DNA of 64,000 bases from Trifolium pratense (GCF_020283565.1 NC_060061.1:20249362-20313361), one strand, 5' to 3'; positions 1 to 19,114 are shown, numbered from the stretch's first letter. Notes: generated from the sequence alone by a model not told the origin. A program made the numbers and translations.

Positions 1-759
1 CATATTACATGTTCTGAGTAAAGCATATTGATATTAGGTTCTTTCACTTCTTTGTACATGAATGCAAGCTAGAAAGTAAGCAAAATGAAGAACCAATCCC
101 ATCAAGTGGTTTTCAGTTCAAGTTGTTAATTTTCAGTTCTTATATTGCCTATAATGGTTAAGAGTGTGGAAAAAGGCCTAACATAACAATGTCATGTAAC
201 GAGTGATAATTTCATTCCTTTATTTCTTCTTAACATTACTAGACTTTGAATGTTTCTAAGGATGACATTGTGTCATGATAATGGGAATTGATGTGTGAAA
301 GTTGAGGGCAAGTGTTTCTAACAAAGCTAGCGTGATACATACAATGTTAAAAGTGTGTTAATTATAAATTTTCAATTGATTTTTTTTCTTCTTGGTTTTA
401 TAAAATTCTATAATCAAACCATATAAAAGTCTATATGTTGATTAGAAAGTGAACATGGTGAATCTCTTGCAAGGCCACAATTGGGGAAGGGAGAGTATGA
501 ATCGTATACTCTTAAGTTTTAGCCTTTGAATCAAGAAGTAAGTGAACATACATAGTGAATCTCTTACAAGTTGCTATATTCCATCTTTGTTGTTTATGTG
601 CGTAGCTATTCACATATGCATGGATGGCCATAAGTGCTTTTGATCACAGATTCTTTCAAACATATGGTGGCTTATATGATTCCCATTTAATAAATGAAAT
701 TTTATATAGATAACAATGACAAAATTTGAATATATTAGATTGAATTATAAAACTATATC
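1..759. other. AT-rich intergenic DNA, no gene seen
   Basis: No open reading frame, RNA gene or recognisable transposon end was found here. The only structure noticed is a loose direct repeat: the motif GTGAATCTCTT occurs near 456 and again near 557, each time shortly after AAGTGAACAT. It may be a decayed repeat. Confidence 0.5.
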
Positions 760-2060
760 TTATGCATAAGAGTGCAAAATACAAATAAATAAAACCATAA
801 AACTATACAAGACCCAAAAACAAAGCATAGAACTAGACCACCACATATGACAGTTCAAAGCTAAAGTGCTACTCGTCGCTTCCATCCATCTATAAGAGAA
901 AGACTTGATCGTGTCCAACATATGATGTACTAAATTTGTCGAGCCTCTAAAAAATCTATGGTTCCGTTCAGTCCACACAACCCACACGCAAGCAAGCCAT
1001 ATGAGCTGCTTCAAAGAGCGTCGTGCACGAGAACCCCCAGCTGAATTAGAAAACTGAACAAAGTGATCCGAAATAGCCTGAGCAGGCACCAAAGGGGAGC
1101 CAATCCACGAGCTGACAAGAGACAAAAGAGAACCAAAAGTGCTGCAAGATAGAAACACATGTTGAGCCGTTTCAATCACTCCACATTTAGAAACACAATA
1201 ATGAGTCTCCTGAGATAAAATGCCACGAGATACCATGTTTGCTTTGGTAGGTAACCTATCACGCAAGAGACATCACGAGAGAATGGAGACCTTCAAAGGA
1301 ACCCGAGAGTATCAAATAAGACCAGTCGTAGCATCCAAAGTAATTGCATCCTGAGCCGTCAATAACTAGTATGCACAACGGACTGTATAGTCTGTATCCA
1401 GGTCTAACAGCCACTACCATTTATCTGGAGTATGATCCTGAAAGGAGATATGAAAAAGCAGGGCCGGTTCCGAGATTTTGGAGGCCCCGGGACAAATAAT
1501 AAAAATGGACGACTAATAAAAATACAATTTTTTAAAAAAGAAATTTGATAGTGTTTTTAATAAAAATTACAACTTAAATTTAGAAATTAATTCTTTATTA
1601 ATATAATTTTCTTGAAAAAAATAAATAAAGTAGTCAAATTATTTATAATTTATAGAGTTTTTTTTTTGTCAGAGTTATAGAATGTTTTTATTTATAAAAT
1701 AAACAATAATAATTGTGTAAATTCATTATAGAAGTCTTAAATAAAAAAAATAAAAACAAAACTGTCCCAAGAGGAACTTGAACTCACAACCTTGGAGTCT
1801 TAAATACCATTCATGTGCGCGCACCAGCAGACCAAGGCATCTTTTGTGAAATTTTTTGTCTGAACAAATACATAACATATATTTGAAATGATGGGCTTGA
1901 AAAAAAAATTAAGGCCCCATCTTTTTTGAGGCCCTGGGCTGGAGGCCTGGTTGCCTTGGCCAAAAACCGAGCCTGTGAAAAAGTAAAGTCTGGCACTCCC
2001 CTAACATCTCCTCCTTCACGCCCTCAATTGACGTTGCCACACCCACGCGTCACCACCTGA
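760..2060 (-). pseudogene. LINE (non-LTR) reverse transcriptase C-terminal relic with zf-RVT domain
   Basis: On the minus strand a 168-codon open stretch (760-1266) begins MRDRLPTKANM and holds a zinc-binding RVT pattern: HYCVSKCGVIETAQHVFLSC, i.e. C-x3-C followed by H and C. After it come a tryptophan-rich segment and TERNHRFF, as in plant L1-type LINE ORF2 C-termini. Upstream on the same strand (1267-1450 and 1984-2060) further LINE-like residues can be read in shifting frames, such as DHTPDKW and LLTAQDA, with stop codons. The copy is therefore broken. It is also interrupted by a hAT-like element at 1459-1975. The family assignment is good; a complete element is not present. Confidence 0.8.
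1459..1975. mobile_element. Non-autonomous hAT-like DNA transposon (517 bp)
   Basis: The ends form an imperfect terminal inverted repeat: CAGGGCCGGTT on the left, and CAGGCTCGGTT when the right end is read in reverse. An exact 8-bp direct duplication, TGAAAAAG, flanks the element at 1451-1458 and 1976-1983, which is the hAT-superfamily signature. Removing the element and one duplication restores a continuous LINE reading (EEMLGECQTLLFHISFQDHT), so the empty site is visible. The interior is AT-rich and non-coding. Confidence 0.85.
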
Positions 2061-4076
2061 GTGTCCTATAATTAAGATTATGCTGTATATATTTCACTTA
2101 ACTTAATAGTATGGAAATACACTCATTTCCTATGCTGCAGATATATGACATGCTCTTATTTGCCAAATTTGAATTCCAATTTATTTTATAACTTTTTAAA
2201 AATATAAAAAAATATTTTTCTTTTAATATAAAATTTAGTTTTTCAATACAAGATTTTGAATATAGATCTAAATATCAATATGATTTCAAATTTATATTTC
2301 TATTTAGAAATTTTTAAGATTAGTTTGTAATTTAGAGATATTATTTTATTTTTTTTTACCACTGTACATAAAGTCATATAACTATAAATATAAATAAATG
2401 AATAAAAAAATTTAAAATATTCTTCATATTAAAATATATCTATATCTCTACATATAAGGTCATATAACTATAAATATAAATAAATAATAATATAATATCC
2501 TTTGAAATATATTATTTTGAATTTTTTTTATCTCTATATATAATAAAGTCAGATAGCTATAAATATGAATAAGAAGATTCTTTAGATAAAAATATGTCTA
2601 TATCTCCCTTAACTTCCGCTATACAAACACATAAAATCAATTAGTAATATTTAAATTCCCATCAGATAGCATGGCCCTTTGTTTAATAGACAATGTTGTT
2701 AAACAATCCTTATTAAGATTCTTTTTGGCCTATCGTATACATAGATCTGTTACATTTGACATTTGAAATTTGAATAAGCATTTCCTACTGTTGTCTGCGT
2801 GATGAATAAGATGAGATTTAAGTAAAAGATTATTAAGGGAGTATCACTTATAAGTATGATTTTTTATTCTATTAACAGTAATCAATTAGTCTAAGGATTG
2901 ATTAACTAACCCATAAAAATATAATTAGTGTAAGCTCTGCCCAGTCAACTGTTTCCTATAATAAAAAAATTAAATAATTGATTAAAGTGGTTAATGAATT
3001 CTCTTTAGAATAAATCATTTGGGAATTAAAATTGGAGTTCTATATTTTTGATAAAAACAATTTTTGATCAGATTTTATTAAACTCGTGGCTGATTGAACT
3101 CTAAATTACTAGGGGCATCTTTTTCAAGAAATCAAAGGATTAAAAAAACTGTTGTATGATTCTATATTTAAATTTGGTACAAACTTTACGGATGGATTCT
3201 TCTGTATTTAATGAGAGATCATCTTATAGATAAAATTAGTTTCAAAATGGTTTATACTTTGTACATAATTAACCTTCAATTTTTAGGAGAATAGACTTTG
3301 ATAATTTGGAGTTTAAAAAATAAAATCTGATTAATTATTATTCCACCGAAAAATCAATTTGTTCGAATAATTCATTTCTTAAGTGATACTTATTAAGCAT
3401 TGTAGATCAATTAATTTGTTAACATAATTTAATTAGTGTAAGCTCTTCCTAATCAATTGTTTAAAGAATACTTACCTCAAAAAAAAAAAAAAAAAAAAAA
3501 CTGTTTAAAGAATACTATCTATTTTTTTTTTTTGAAAAGTAAAGAATACTATCTTTAATTTGGATCATGTGCTAGTATTTATAGTAAAGATCGACTCCAA
3601 TTTTCTAAGCGGATTTCTTGCGCCCTTGTCCTTGGTTTTGCCCTCCACGTGATTTGTAAATCTGGTTTTGTTATGTGATCACTGAATTTGCATGGATACA
3701 TTTTTAAAATATTTCCATTTTGCATGCTTTGTAGTAGTACACCTACCCCGTCGATTTTTTTATTTTTTTTATATTGAGATGAAGTTTCTACTTCGTTAAG
3801 AATTCTATGGAATATATATATATATATAAGGTTGGTTCTCCTCTTCCAATCGGATTTTTTTACACGGATGAGTCAGGAATTGAACCACAAAATACATATT
3901 TAAGGGGATTAAGACTCTTATCACTTGGACCAATTCATTATTAAAAGCCATCAAATTAATTTATACTAGTAATTAAAAAAATATTAATTATTATTAGTAT
4001 TGCAATTGTTGCATATATATTGATGCTATGTATTATTTTGACTCAAGACGCAATGTATTTTTGGGAGTATCATCGA
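2061..4076. other. AT-rich intergenic DNA
   Basis: No gene seen. It contains long A/T runs, a short TA dinucleotide tract near 3813-3828 and the two poly(A)/poly(T) micro-insertions listed separately. Confidence 0.5.
3458..3554. repeat. Two nested poly(A)/poly(T) micro-insertions, each with target-site duplication
   Basis: The 15-mer TGTTTAAAGAATACT occurs at 3458-3472 and 3502-3516 and encloses 29 nt made of TACCTC, 22 A and C. The 14-mer AAAGAATACTATCT then occurs at 3507-3520 and 3541-3554 and encloses 20 nt made of A, 12 T and GAAAAGT. Each has the form expected of target-primed insertion of an almost completely 5'-truncated retroposon, in opposite orientations. Recombination or slippage is a less simple explanation. 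Confidence 0.6.
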
Positions 4077-4378
4077 TGTTATAAATAATATAAAATCATC
4101 GATATGACTTTATCCTAACAGCTTAAGTTTTTTGGATAATCGGTTATTTGACATGGTATCAGAGCTAATATGACTAAGTGGTCTAGAGTTCGATCCCCGC
4201 TCCCCTCACTTTCTAATTAAAAAGTGAAATTTAAGCATATGGTAGGTGGGCCTATGCATTATCCACGCTTCAAGCCCAAGTGGGCTCTTGCATGAGGGAA
4301 CGTATTAAAAATAATATAAAACCATTGATGTGGATCTATTCCAACAGCTTAAGCTTTTGAGATAATTAATTATCTAAT
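4077..4378 (+). mobile_element. TRIM-like miniature LTR retrotransposon
   Basis: Two ~77-bp related terminal repeats (4077-4153 and ~4301-4378) share AATAATATAAAA, CAACAGCTTAAG or CTAACAGCTTAAG, and GATAAT. Immediately after the first lies TGGTATCAGAGC (4154-4165), the primer-binding site complementary to plant initiator methionine tRNA. A purine-rich GAGGGAA precedes the second repeat, as a polypurine tract should. The ~147-bp interior is non-coding. The size and layout fit TRIM elements; the repeats have diverged, so the insertion is old. Confidence 0.65.
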
Positions 4379-5379
4379 AATCAAGTTTAATGAATATATT
4401 TATTCAAAGAAGAACATGTGTAATACTCTCTGGTCCTATTAATAATAAAGAACATTTTGAAAAAAGTAGGTGAACATGTATTTTGAATATATTTATTCAC
4501 AAATTTTTATATCTTGTTGATTTGTAATTAAGCCAAGTCTATGGTGAATGAAGGGGCTACTAATGTAGCGGCTTGTGGAGTATTTTACAAACTAGTAGAT
4601 CCAAGTCTACGGCTTATTTCGGGTTCACTCGAAGCTGGTTGAGTTTTTTTTTATGTGTTCTTTTTCGTTTCTTTTTTCCTTGTTTTTTTTTTTTGTGTTT
4701 ATAGTTAAATTAAATTTATCTTTTAATAAATATAGGTGTCTAGTAAATGTTCGGTTAAAATTTTAACAGCGAGAATTAAAAGTATTAATAGAAAAAATAT
4801 AGAATAATTTCATCATAAAACTATTTACGGACTATTCTTAACTATAAGGGAAAATGTAATGACTAAAAACATATGTAACTCTTTATTATTTTGATTATAT
4901 TGATGATTAGTTGATTATATTTATATTTATAGTTGATGATAGTTGACTAGTAAGTTTATTATATTGATTGATAATATAGTTAATTGTATTATATTGATTT
5001 TTGACACGTGAAATCAACGAATTATTTAATTGCACAAAATTGTACTTGTATTCCTCAATTATCGCTCTATAGTAAACTTCTTAAACATTGTTTATAGATT
5101 GACTATTGGAAACTAGAATGAGCCTTCCTATATTCTGCTGTCATTCTATATTTGCGTGATGCATAACATTGTTTATGATTAATTTGTACTCCACTTGAAA
5201 TCTATAATATTTAACTGCCCAAAATTTTAATTCCTCAATTATCGTTCTAATAAAACTTCTTAAACATTGTTCATAGATTTAATACTATATTTAAAACTAG
5301 AATGCACCTCGAGTAAGGGTTGCGTAGTCACTTACTTGCCATATATCTGACATGTTTTATCTATCTGTTATAGCACTAA
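4379..5379. other. AT-rich intergenic DNA
   Basis: No gene seen. A decayed Stowaway-like start (CTCTGGTCCTATTAATAA near 4429) and an internally repeated phrase (CCTCAATTATCG near 5053 and 5232, followed by CTTCTTAAACATTGTT) suggest old repeats, but no complete element could be delimited. Confidence 0.4.
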
Positions 5380-5892
5380 TGTCAAACAAATCATAACAAC
5401 AACATCATCAAATATTGCGGAACTTTTAGCACTACACGAGTCATAGATTAAACACATATAGAAGAATTGTGGTTTATCTTTCGAAAGAATGAATGCAACA
5501 ATTATTTATAAAGATAATACCGCATGCATTGCTCAGTTTAAAGAGTGGTACATACAAAACATATTTTATCAAAATTCTTTTTCACTCGTGATCTCAGAAT
5601 AATGGTAAAATAAGTATTCAACAAATTCATTTGTGTGACAATCCTGCATACCTTTTTACAAAGTCACTCCTGAGAAGAATTTTCCAGAACCTAGTACTAA
5701 AGATTGGTCTTCGTCATCTCATAGATAATTGTCTAATTGTGAGGAAGATAAATATATCATAAAAGGATATTGTATTGTACTATTTTTCCTTCACTAGAAA
5801 TTTTTCCATTGAATTTTTTCTAGTAAAGTTTTAATGAAATATATCATCAATAGACATTCAAGTGAGAGTTTTATCAATATACTAGTAGATAT
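5380..5892 (+). pseudogene. Decayed copia RNase H / 3' pol relic
   Basis: In shifting plus-strand frames, residues typical of the copia RNase H end can be read: DNTACIAQFKEWYIQN near 5512-5560, then IQQIHLCDNPAYLFTKSLL near 5618-5672, which match the classic copia phrases for the RNase H catalytic region and the LADLFTKAL tail. Stops and frameshifts are present, so it is a relic. It is the target of the younger copia element inserted at 5893. The relic's flank resumes at 11855 after one copy of the 5-bp duplication. Confidence 0.7.
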
Positions 5893-6377
5893 TGTTAGAA
5901 TTCAATTGATTCATAAACCCTAGAACCGATCATATTAATCATTAAGAAATAAAACATAATCATAATCATAAGCGGAAGCGTACCTGAGTTTGAGTTCTCC
6001 ATATGTGATGATCAAAGGTCACGGGTATGTGTGATCTTCCAACCGCAGAATTCCTTATTGGCTCCTGAAACCTCTTCTGATGGGGATGAAGAGAGAACTT
6101 TTGACTGAGCGCCGTTTTCACGTTATTTCTACAGTTGGGGACCATAACCCTTATAAATAACCTTAGGGTTATTTCTTAGTTTTCAATATTCTAATTTGGC
6201 CCCTCATCAAATTAGATATTGACTTATGGTATCTACACAATAAATTATCTTTCATGATATTTATGCTTTTAGCCATAGACTTATTATTAATTATTAATTA
6301 GACCACTGATGCTTTGGCTAATTACATAATGACCCTAACACATGTAATATTACTATTGTGACCCAAAAATTCTAACA
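5893..6377 (-). repeat. 3' LTR of the copia element
   Basis: 485-bp LTR beginning TGTTAGAATTC and ending AATTCTAACA on the plus strand. Adjacent internal sequence reads CAGTGGGAGAT on the minus strand, the expected polypurine tract. Confidence 0.93.
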
Positions 6378-6999
6378 ATCTCCCACTGGTCACATATGTA
6401 ATTATACACATGTGTTAGACTTTATGAGCTCAAAATTCGCCATTATATTCCTTAAGCATATCCAAATTATCTCGTCCATTAGTCATGCCAATATATAGAA
6501 CCAAGGTGATTTTCGTTACATTAATCATAACTAAACCCATCAATGATCACCAATAGTGACACAACTAAATGACATAGACCCATCATGAAATGTGTAGCAT
6601 GAAAATCACATGAAGTTGGTCTGTATATGTCGATTTTCAACTGGTCCTCCTTATCCTTAGTGAGATCAAACCTTAACCATAGTCAGAGTGTAAACATACC
6701 AAAACTGTATTTCTGCAGAAAATATTCTTAAGCCTTACTTGAACTGAAGTGTGTCTATATTATAAAAGCATTAAAAATAACAAACTCCCACTAGAACTGA
6801 ATATCACAAAATGACTTGACACCCATATGAGCAATATGCTCATGAAGCCTTTTGGGTGGAAAACTTTAGTAAGCGGATCCGCAACATGGAGTTTGTACTG
6901 ATATGCTATATAGACAACTGTTCACTCTGAACTTAATCTTTAACAACAAGACTTCGTCGAGTTCCTGTTGTTATTGAAAATAGAACTACTGATTTATTG

Positions 7000-9150
7000 T
7001 CACAAATAACTTTAGTGGTCTTTAACTCCTTATCCACTGTGTGCAGCCCCGTGACAAAGTTCTATAATCAGATGCGTCATGATATGTTATCTTTGCATCT
7101 AATATAATCGGAGTCAATATACCAAATGATCTCAAACTGGTCTGACTTCCAATATATGAGCATGTGTTCTTTTGTTCTCTTTAAATACTGTATGATCCAT
7201 TTGGCTGCTTCAAATGGTCTGATCTTAAATTTCTTAAATATCGGCCCAACATCCCAAAAATTGTACGCAATACTTGAACGCATACAAAACTGAATATACA
7301 TTAGACTCCCTACTACTTATCACAAGGAATCTTCTGCATTTACTTTTCTTTAAAGTTATTCATAGGGCACTGTTTGAGACTGAACTTGTCTCCCTTAGCC
7401 ACATGGTTTACCGTCTTGTCATTGACAAACAAAACCAAGAAAATATATTTGCTCCCACACAACTCATGATATATACAATCATCAACCAAATTCACCTCAA
7501 AACCGAATGAGATGATCACTTGATGAATTTTGAAATACCATAATTGAGATGCTTGCTTGAGTTCATATATGGATTTCTTAAGTTTGCAAACCATATATTT
7601 TGAAACAAAATTTTCCGGCTGCACTATATACATTGTTTCATTAATGTTACCATTTAGAAACATTGTCTTTATATCCACCAGATGTAACTCAAGTTCTAAA
7701 TGTGTCACCAATGTCATTATGGTCCTAAAAGAGTCTTTCGAAAAAACCGAAAAGAAAGACTCTTTATAATCAATACCTTCTTTATATGTAAATCCTTTTG
7801 TGACAAGACGAGCTTTTTACCTCTCCACATCGCCTATCGAATCCCTCAAGACCAATGAGTTTCGCACCTTATGGCAATGAGAAAATCCCAAATGTCATTG
7901 TCATTTATGGAATTTATCACTTTATTTAGGGTATCGATCCACCTTTGAGAGTTAGAACTTTCCATTGCTTGATGAAATCTGATCAAATCATCATCCATCA
8001 TTCCAATGTTAACCTTATGTCCCTGGATAAATACAATATAATCATCTATTGTATTTCTATTTTCTCTCATGGATCTCCTGAATGACATATGTTCTTGAGG
8101 TGTAAGAGTTTGTTCATATGGAACAATTTCTTGTATGGAGAGTTAAACACCTATGGAAATATCAATATATTCCTCCATAACCATATCTCCCCCTGCAAAC
8201 TCGACATCCTCAAAGAACTCCTGATAGAAAAATGAAATTTAATTGTGGGATCATAAAACATGTACCTTCTTCTCATTTGTATTATAAGGTCTTGCTATAA
8301 CCGGACATTAAGGGCATATGCTGCAGTTTTAATTGAAAAATAAAAATTATTGGACGTTGTTCACCTGAATTGTTAAATTTACCATAGTATTCACTACCAC
8401 GGTTAAACTTAACTCTTTTGATTCTTTAGTCGAGTTGATTCTCAACATCAGTCTGGATAAAAATTGAACACGTCCAATGACTTTCTTGTTTCATGAATGA
8501 GATAAATGAAGCCATATAGAAAATCGTCTTTGAACATTATGAATATTGTTTACCATTCCAAACAGCTGGAAAGAATGACACACAAATATCAATATTAATA
8601 AGTTCAAAGACATCCAAAGTCTCACTGGCCTCGTATCTCCTTTATTGGTTTATTTTCCCTTTTCTGTAAAACCTGAGTCTGAGATTTCATTTGACATAAG
8701 TCTCTTTATTCTCCATTTGGAGATGTCACCCAATATCTTGTGTCAAATGTACCTTAATTCTCATTGGTTAATTAAATGTAGCAATTGTGTTAAATTGAAT
8801 AGAGATTATTGTAACCTGACAAAGAACCAAAACCAACTAATTTTAAATTTTGAAATAATTTAAGTTTCCATTCCCAAATAAACAAGAAAAACCAAATAGG
8901 TTAAAAATAAAAATAGAACTTAATTTTTGTTTGAAAGACAGTGCAAAAATAGTTTCATCAAAATCCAAATACAATTTAGTCTTTATCAATAATCTAAATT
9001 TTTCAATTGCCTCAACTTGAACTGTTTTGTCGTCAACCACATATAGATGTATCTTTCACCATCACTTAGTTGCCGACAATTCATAAAACATTACATAAAC
9101 ACACTGTTGTTAGTTGTGGCACCAGAATCTATCCAACATACGTGTGTCTA
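7000..9150 (-). pseudogene. Broken copia pol (protease to RNase H) of the 5893-11854 element
   Basis: Read right to left on the minus strand: a protease-like WIDSGATTN near 9113-9146; a pre-RT segment (7846-8088) with QAMESSNSQRWIDTLN; reverse transcriptase (7340-7717) with VDIKTMFLNGNINETMY, SIYELKQASQLWYFKIHQ and FLVLFVND, where the second aspartate of the expected YVDD active-site motif is lost; and an RNase H lead-in (7077-7301) with AAKWIIQYLKRTKEHML. Open stretches of 74-125 codons alternate with stops and frameshifts. A gag zinc-knuckle remnant with CFFC is visible near 9240-9290, without its histidine. The family is certain; the copy cannot encode a working enzyme. Confidence 0.85.
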
Positions 9151-11354
9151 CATACCAAAGTTAAATCAACCTGAAAACAAACCAAATGCATTCCCTTAAC
9201 ACGTCATGTTTGACGGTTAAAGTAATCCTTCTTTACTCTTTAGCTCCACAAAAGAAACAACTATTGTTACCTGATTTAAATTATTTATGTTGTTGTTCCT
9301 TTTGAGGCATTGTATCCGCAGCTTATCCTTATACTTTATTGAATTAAGGTTTTCCAAAAGCATAGTATATCAAACTTTTCGTTATTGAAAAACCTCTTTT
9401 CAAATTTCCTTAATGAAAACTGTTACCGTATTTATCTTTTCAGATAGTCTGCCCTAGAATGTTCCCATAGTGGCATTTTTTATGATCATCGAACATATGC
9501 AATTTGACCTCTCCCACCTTCCAATTTCCCTCTTTTGTTTAGAGGTACTCTCATCCGTACGAGGTGAGGGAGAATCAGTCCTTAACGCAACGTCGAGATC
9601 CATACTTCAAGAACTATCAAAAGATTTACTTTCTAGAACTTGAAGTTTGAGCCATTTAACTAAATTGACGTTGAAAGTAAACTTCAACATGTCATTCATA
9701 ACTGAAGAGAGAACAAAAATCAAGCAAAACATGCTCAAGTAAACCTCAAAATAAAAGTAACTTTAAATTCAAATAAAGGTAAACCCCATTACAAGATATC
9801 GGGAATCCATTAACATTCTATCTTTGGACAAAATATTAACTTTTCAGTGATACCTTGGCGCAGTAATCAAACACTGATAATAAGAACATGTCAAATAACA
9901 AATTTTCCTTTGGGCCAATTTATTATTCACACGTAAAACCGAATAATTATCACACGTTTATCACCACAGGTGCACTTATAATTCTGTAAAATAGTTACCT
10001 TCCTTTGGGCCGGTTAAATATTCACATAAGTTACAAGCACACAACCTTTTTATATTTCAAAATAAGTTAATCTACACAAAAGAGGTTACTTTGGCAACAT
10101 AATGTTTCAATCAACTTATTTCAAAATATAAACTTAAACTGTGAAATATTTGAATTTAAATTACTTAACCAGAAAATTATAACCAAAGTTGCAAGCATAA
10201 AATAACTTGCAATTTCCCACAATAGTGCTTTCAAATCTGAATTTACATGAACCACTGTTGCACTGATTCAAAATATACACTTAATTCACATATCAAATGC
10301 TTATTGTTATTTCGATCAATTTGTTTCTAAAACAAATATTAAACTGAAAACTGTATTGAAATAAGATTACTTAAAACAAATAATATAAAGATGAAACTTA
10401 TGAAAAATGAGAAACTGAACCTCATAAAAATTGATACCGAATAACATTTATACAGACCAAACGGGAACCGAAATAGTGAAAGCAGAATTTTGCCAAAAAT
10501 AATTAGCTTTTGATTTAATCCAAAATTCATAAGTTCAATCTGAATTGTTCCAAGCACTTTACATCTTAAAATAACATTTAAGAAAATTCGTATAGGAACA
10601 GGTATTTCCTCACGACACATAACAAAAAAAGAATAAAGCTTATATTCATTCAGATTGAATCAAGACAAGATGCCATGTGTGTGAAACAAAAGGAACCGAA
10701 GCATAAAACTCAACCATAGCAATATATCTTATTATGAAAAGCTGTTTGCAAAATTGAACCCAATATCATAACTAAAATTGCAAGTATAAGAACACAACTT
10801 GAAATTTTTTCATAACCGATTAAACAATAGCCCCATGAATTATCTGCTAACTAAATTTTCAAGACATAAGAATGAAATATGCAGAAACTCCAGATTCATA
10901 GGGCAGTTGTTTATATATCTCAGTGTTACAAAACACACAGACAAATCAAATATCACATAAAATTAATTAAGTGGGCAGAACGTTGTTATGATATGTATAC
11001 TTTTGATCAATTACTTTAATCCAATTTCATTGATGCTCATATACATGAAGTCAAGAAACAATACAATGAGACAAATTGAATATACGATGCATACAGAGTA
11101 TATAATATAATGAAAGTTGAAACCGAAACCGAAAACATCATTATGCATCGTAATTTCCAAAATAAAAATTGAAACTAAAATTCAAATCAACAAAATCATA
11201 ATTATCTCATGAACGTTGATTAAAAATTTAGACCAAACCCTGAATTTTTAATAGAAAAATCGAAACCAAACCGAATATAGATACCCAACAAAATACATGC
11301 CGATAAAACCAAATAGGCATGAAAACTTTATTTTCTTAATGATCAAACATGAGT

Positions 11355-11367
11355 GGCTCTGATACCA
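11355..11367 (-). promoter_or_regulatory. Primer-binding site of the copia element
   Basis: The minus-strand sequence TGGTATCAGAGCC lies 2 nt inside the 5' LTR and is complementary to the 3' end of plant initiator methionine tRNA, the usual primer of copia reverse transcription. Confidence 0.9.
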
Positions 11368-11369
11368 CT

Positions 11370-11854
11370 TGTTAGAATTCAATTGATTCATAAACCCTAG
11401 AACCGATCATATTAATCATTAAGAAATAAAACATAATCATAATCATAAGCGGAAGCGTATCTGAGTTTGAGTTCTCCATATGTGATGATCAAAGGTCACG
11501 GGTATGTGTGATCTTCCAACCGCAGAATTCCTTATTGGCTCCTGAAACCTCTTCTGATGGGGATGAAGAGAGAACTTTTGACTGAGCGCCGTTTTCACGT
11601 TATTTCTACAGTTGGGGACCATAACCCTTATAAATAACCTTAGGGTTATTTCTTAGTTTTCAATATTCTAATTTGGCCCCTCATCAAATTAGATATTGAC
11701 TTATGGTATCTACACAATAAATTATCTTTCATGATATTTATGCTTTTAGCCATAGACTTATTATTAATTATTAATTAGACCACTGATGCTTTGGCTAATT
11801 ACATAATGACCCTAACACATGTAATATTACTATTGTGACCCAAAAATTCTAACA
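11370..11854 (-). repeat. 5' LTR of the copia element
   Basis: 485-bp LTR, 484 of 485 positions identical by eye to the copy at 5893-6377. It is flanked on the right by the GATAT target-site duplication. Confidence 0.93.
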
Positions 11855-12214
11855 GATATCCGTATAGATTCTTGTTCCATGTGACCCATTAAAGTGGACT
11901 CTTAATGAATAAGACTAAGAAAGTCTAGTTGAAATCATAAGTAGTTTTGAATTCACAACAAAAATTAAAATACTAACACAAATTTTAACAAATGTTAATC
12001 ATTCACATTCACATATTAAGATAGCTAAATAAAAGGAGAAGAGTTTTAGTTCAAATTGTTCTCGAAATCAAACTGATACATAATGAATACTGAAATCATA
12101 GCTTTCTGGTGAAATCATGCACTTATTACAAATATGCGTATAATATAATTATAACAACCCAATCACTTCATAATGAATAGTGACTATAAAGATGTTAATT
12201 ATGATTAATACACA
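11855..12214. other. Remainder of copia relic and 3' flank of the beta-glucosidase gene
   Basis: The first ~100 bases continue the old copia relic that was split at 5892. The rest is AT-rich DNA downstream of the GH1 gene. No gene seen. Confidence 0.5.
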
Positions 12215-12220
12215 TTTATT
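12215..12220 (-). terminator. Candidate poly(A) signal AATAAA of the beta-glucosidase gene
   Basis: AATAAA on the minus strand, about 47 nt after the TAG stop of the GH1 gene, a usual distance for a plant near-upstream poly(A) element. Other A-rich hexamers nearby could also serve. Confidence 0.5.
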
Positions 12221-12266
12221 TAGGATGTGCACCACACTAGGATCAAACAATGTAGGATTAAGTAGG

Positions 12267-19054
<6,788 letters not shown>

Positions 19055-19090
19055 ATTTTGTTTGTGTAGTTTGGTGTGAGTACGTCTGCC

Positions 19091-19098
19091 TATTTATA
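19091..19098 (-). promoter_or_regulatory. TATA box of the beta-glucosidase gene
   Basis: TATAAATA on the minus strand, 37-44 nt upstream of the ATG at 19054. If used, transcription would start only about 5-15 nt before the ATG, giving a very short leader; a start further downstream in exon 1 or a different TATA cannot be excluded. Confidence 0.6.
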
Positions 19099-19114
19099 CA
19101 GTAAGGAAGTGTTC

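Larger units (their letters stand above)
5893..11854 (-). mobile_element. Complete-structure Ty1/copia retrotransposon with degenerate coding region
   Basis: The element is 5962 bp, bounded by 485-bp LTRs (TGTTAG...CTAACA) and by the 5-bp duplication GATAT at 5888-5892 and 11855-11859. On the minus strand the 5' LTR is at the right, followed by AG and the primer-binding site TGGTATCAGAGCC (11367 down to 11355). A purine-rich CAGTGGGAGAT lies next to the 3' LTR. Minus-strand gag knuckle, protease, reverse transcriptase and RNase H pieces appear in copia order but are broken by many stops. The LTRs differ at one position only (C at 5983 versus T at 11460), so the insertion is recent although the interior is dead. 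Confidence 0.93.

Noticed and set aside
1811..1996. 61-codon ORF beginning MPDFTFSQARFLAKATRP
   Set aside because: Fusion of LINE sequence with the hAT-like element end; not a real protein.
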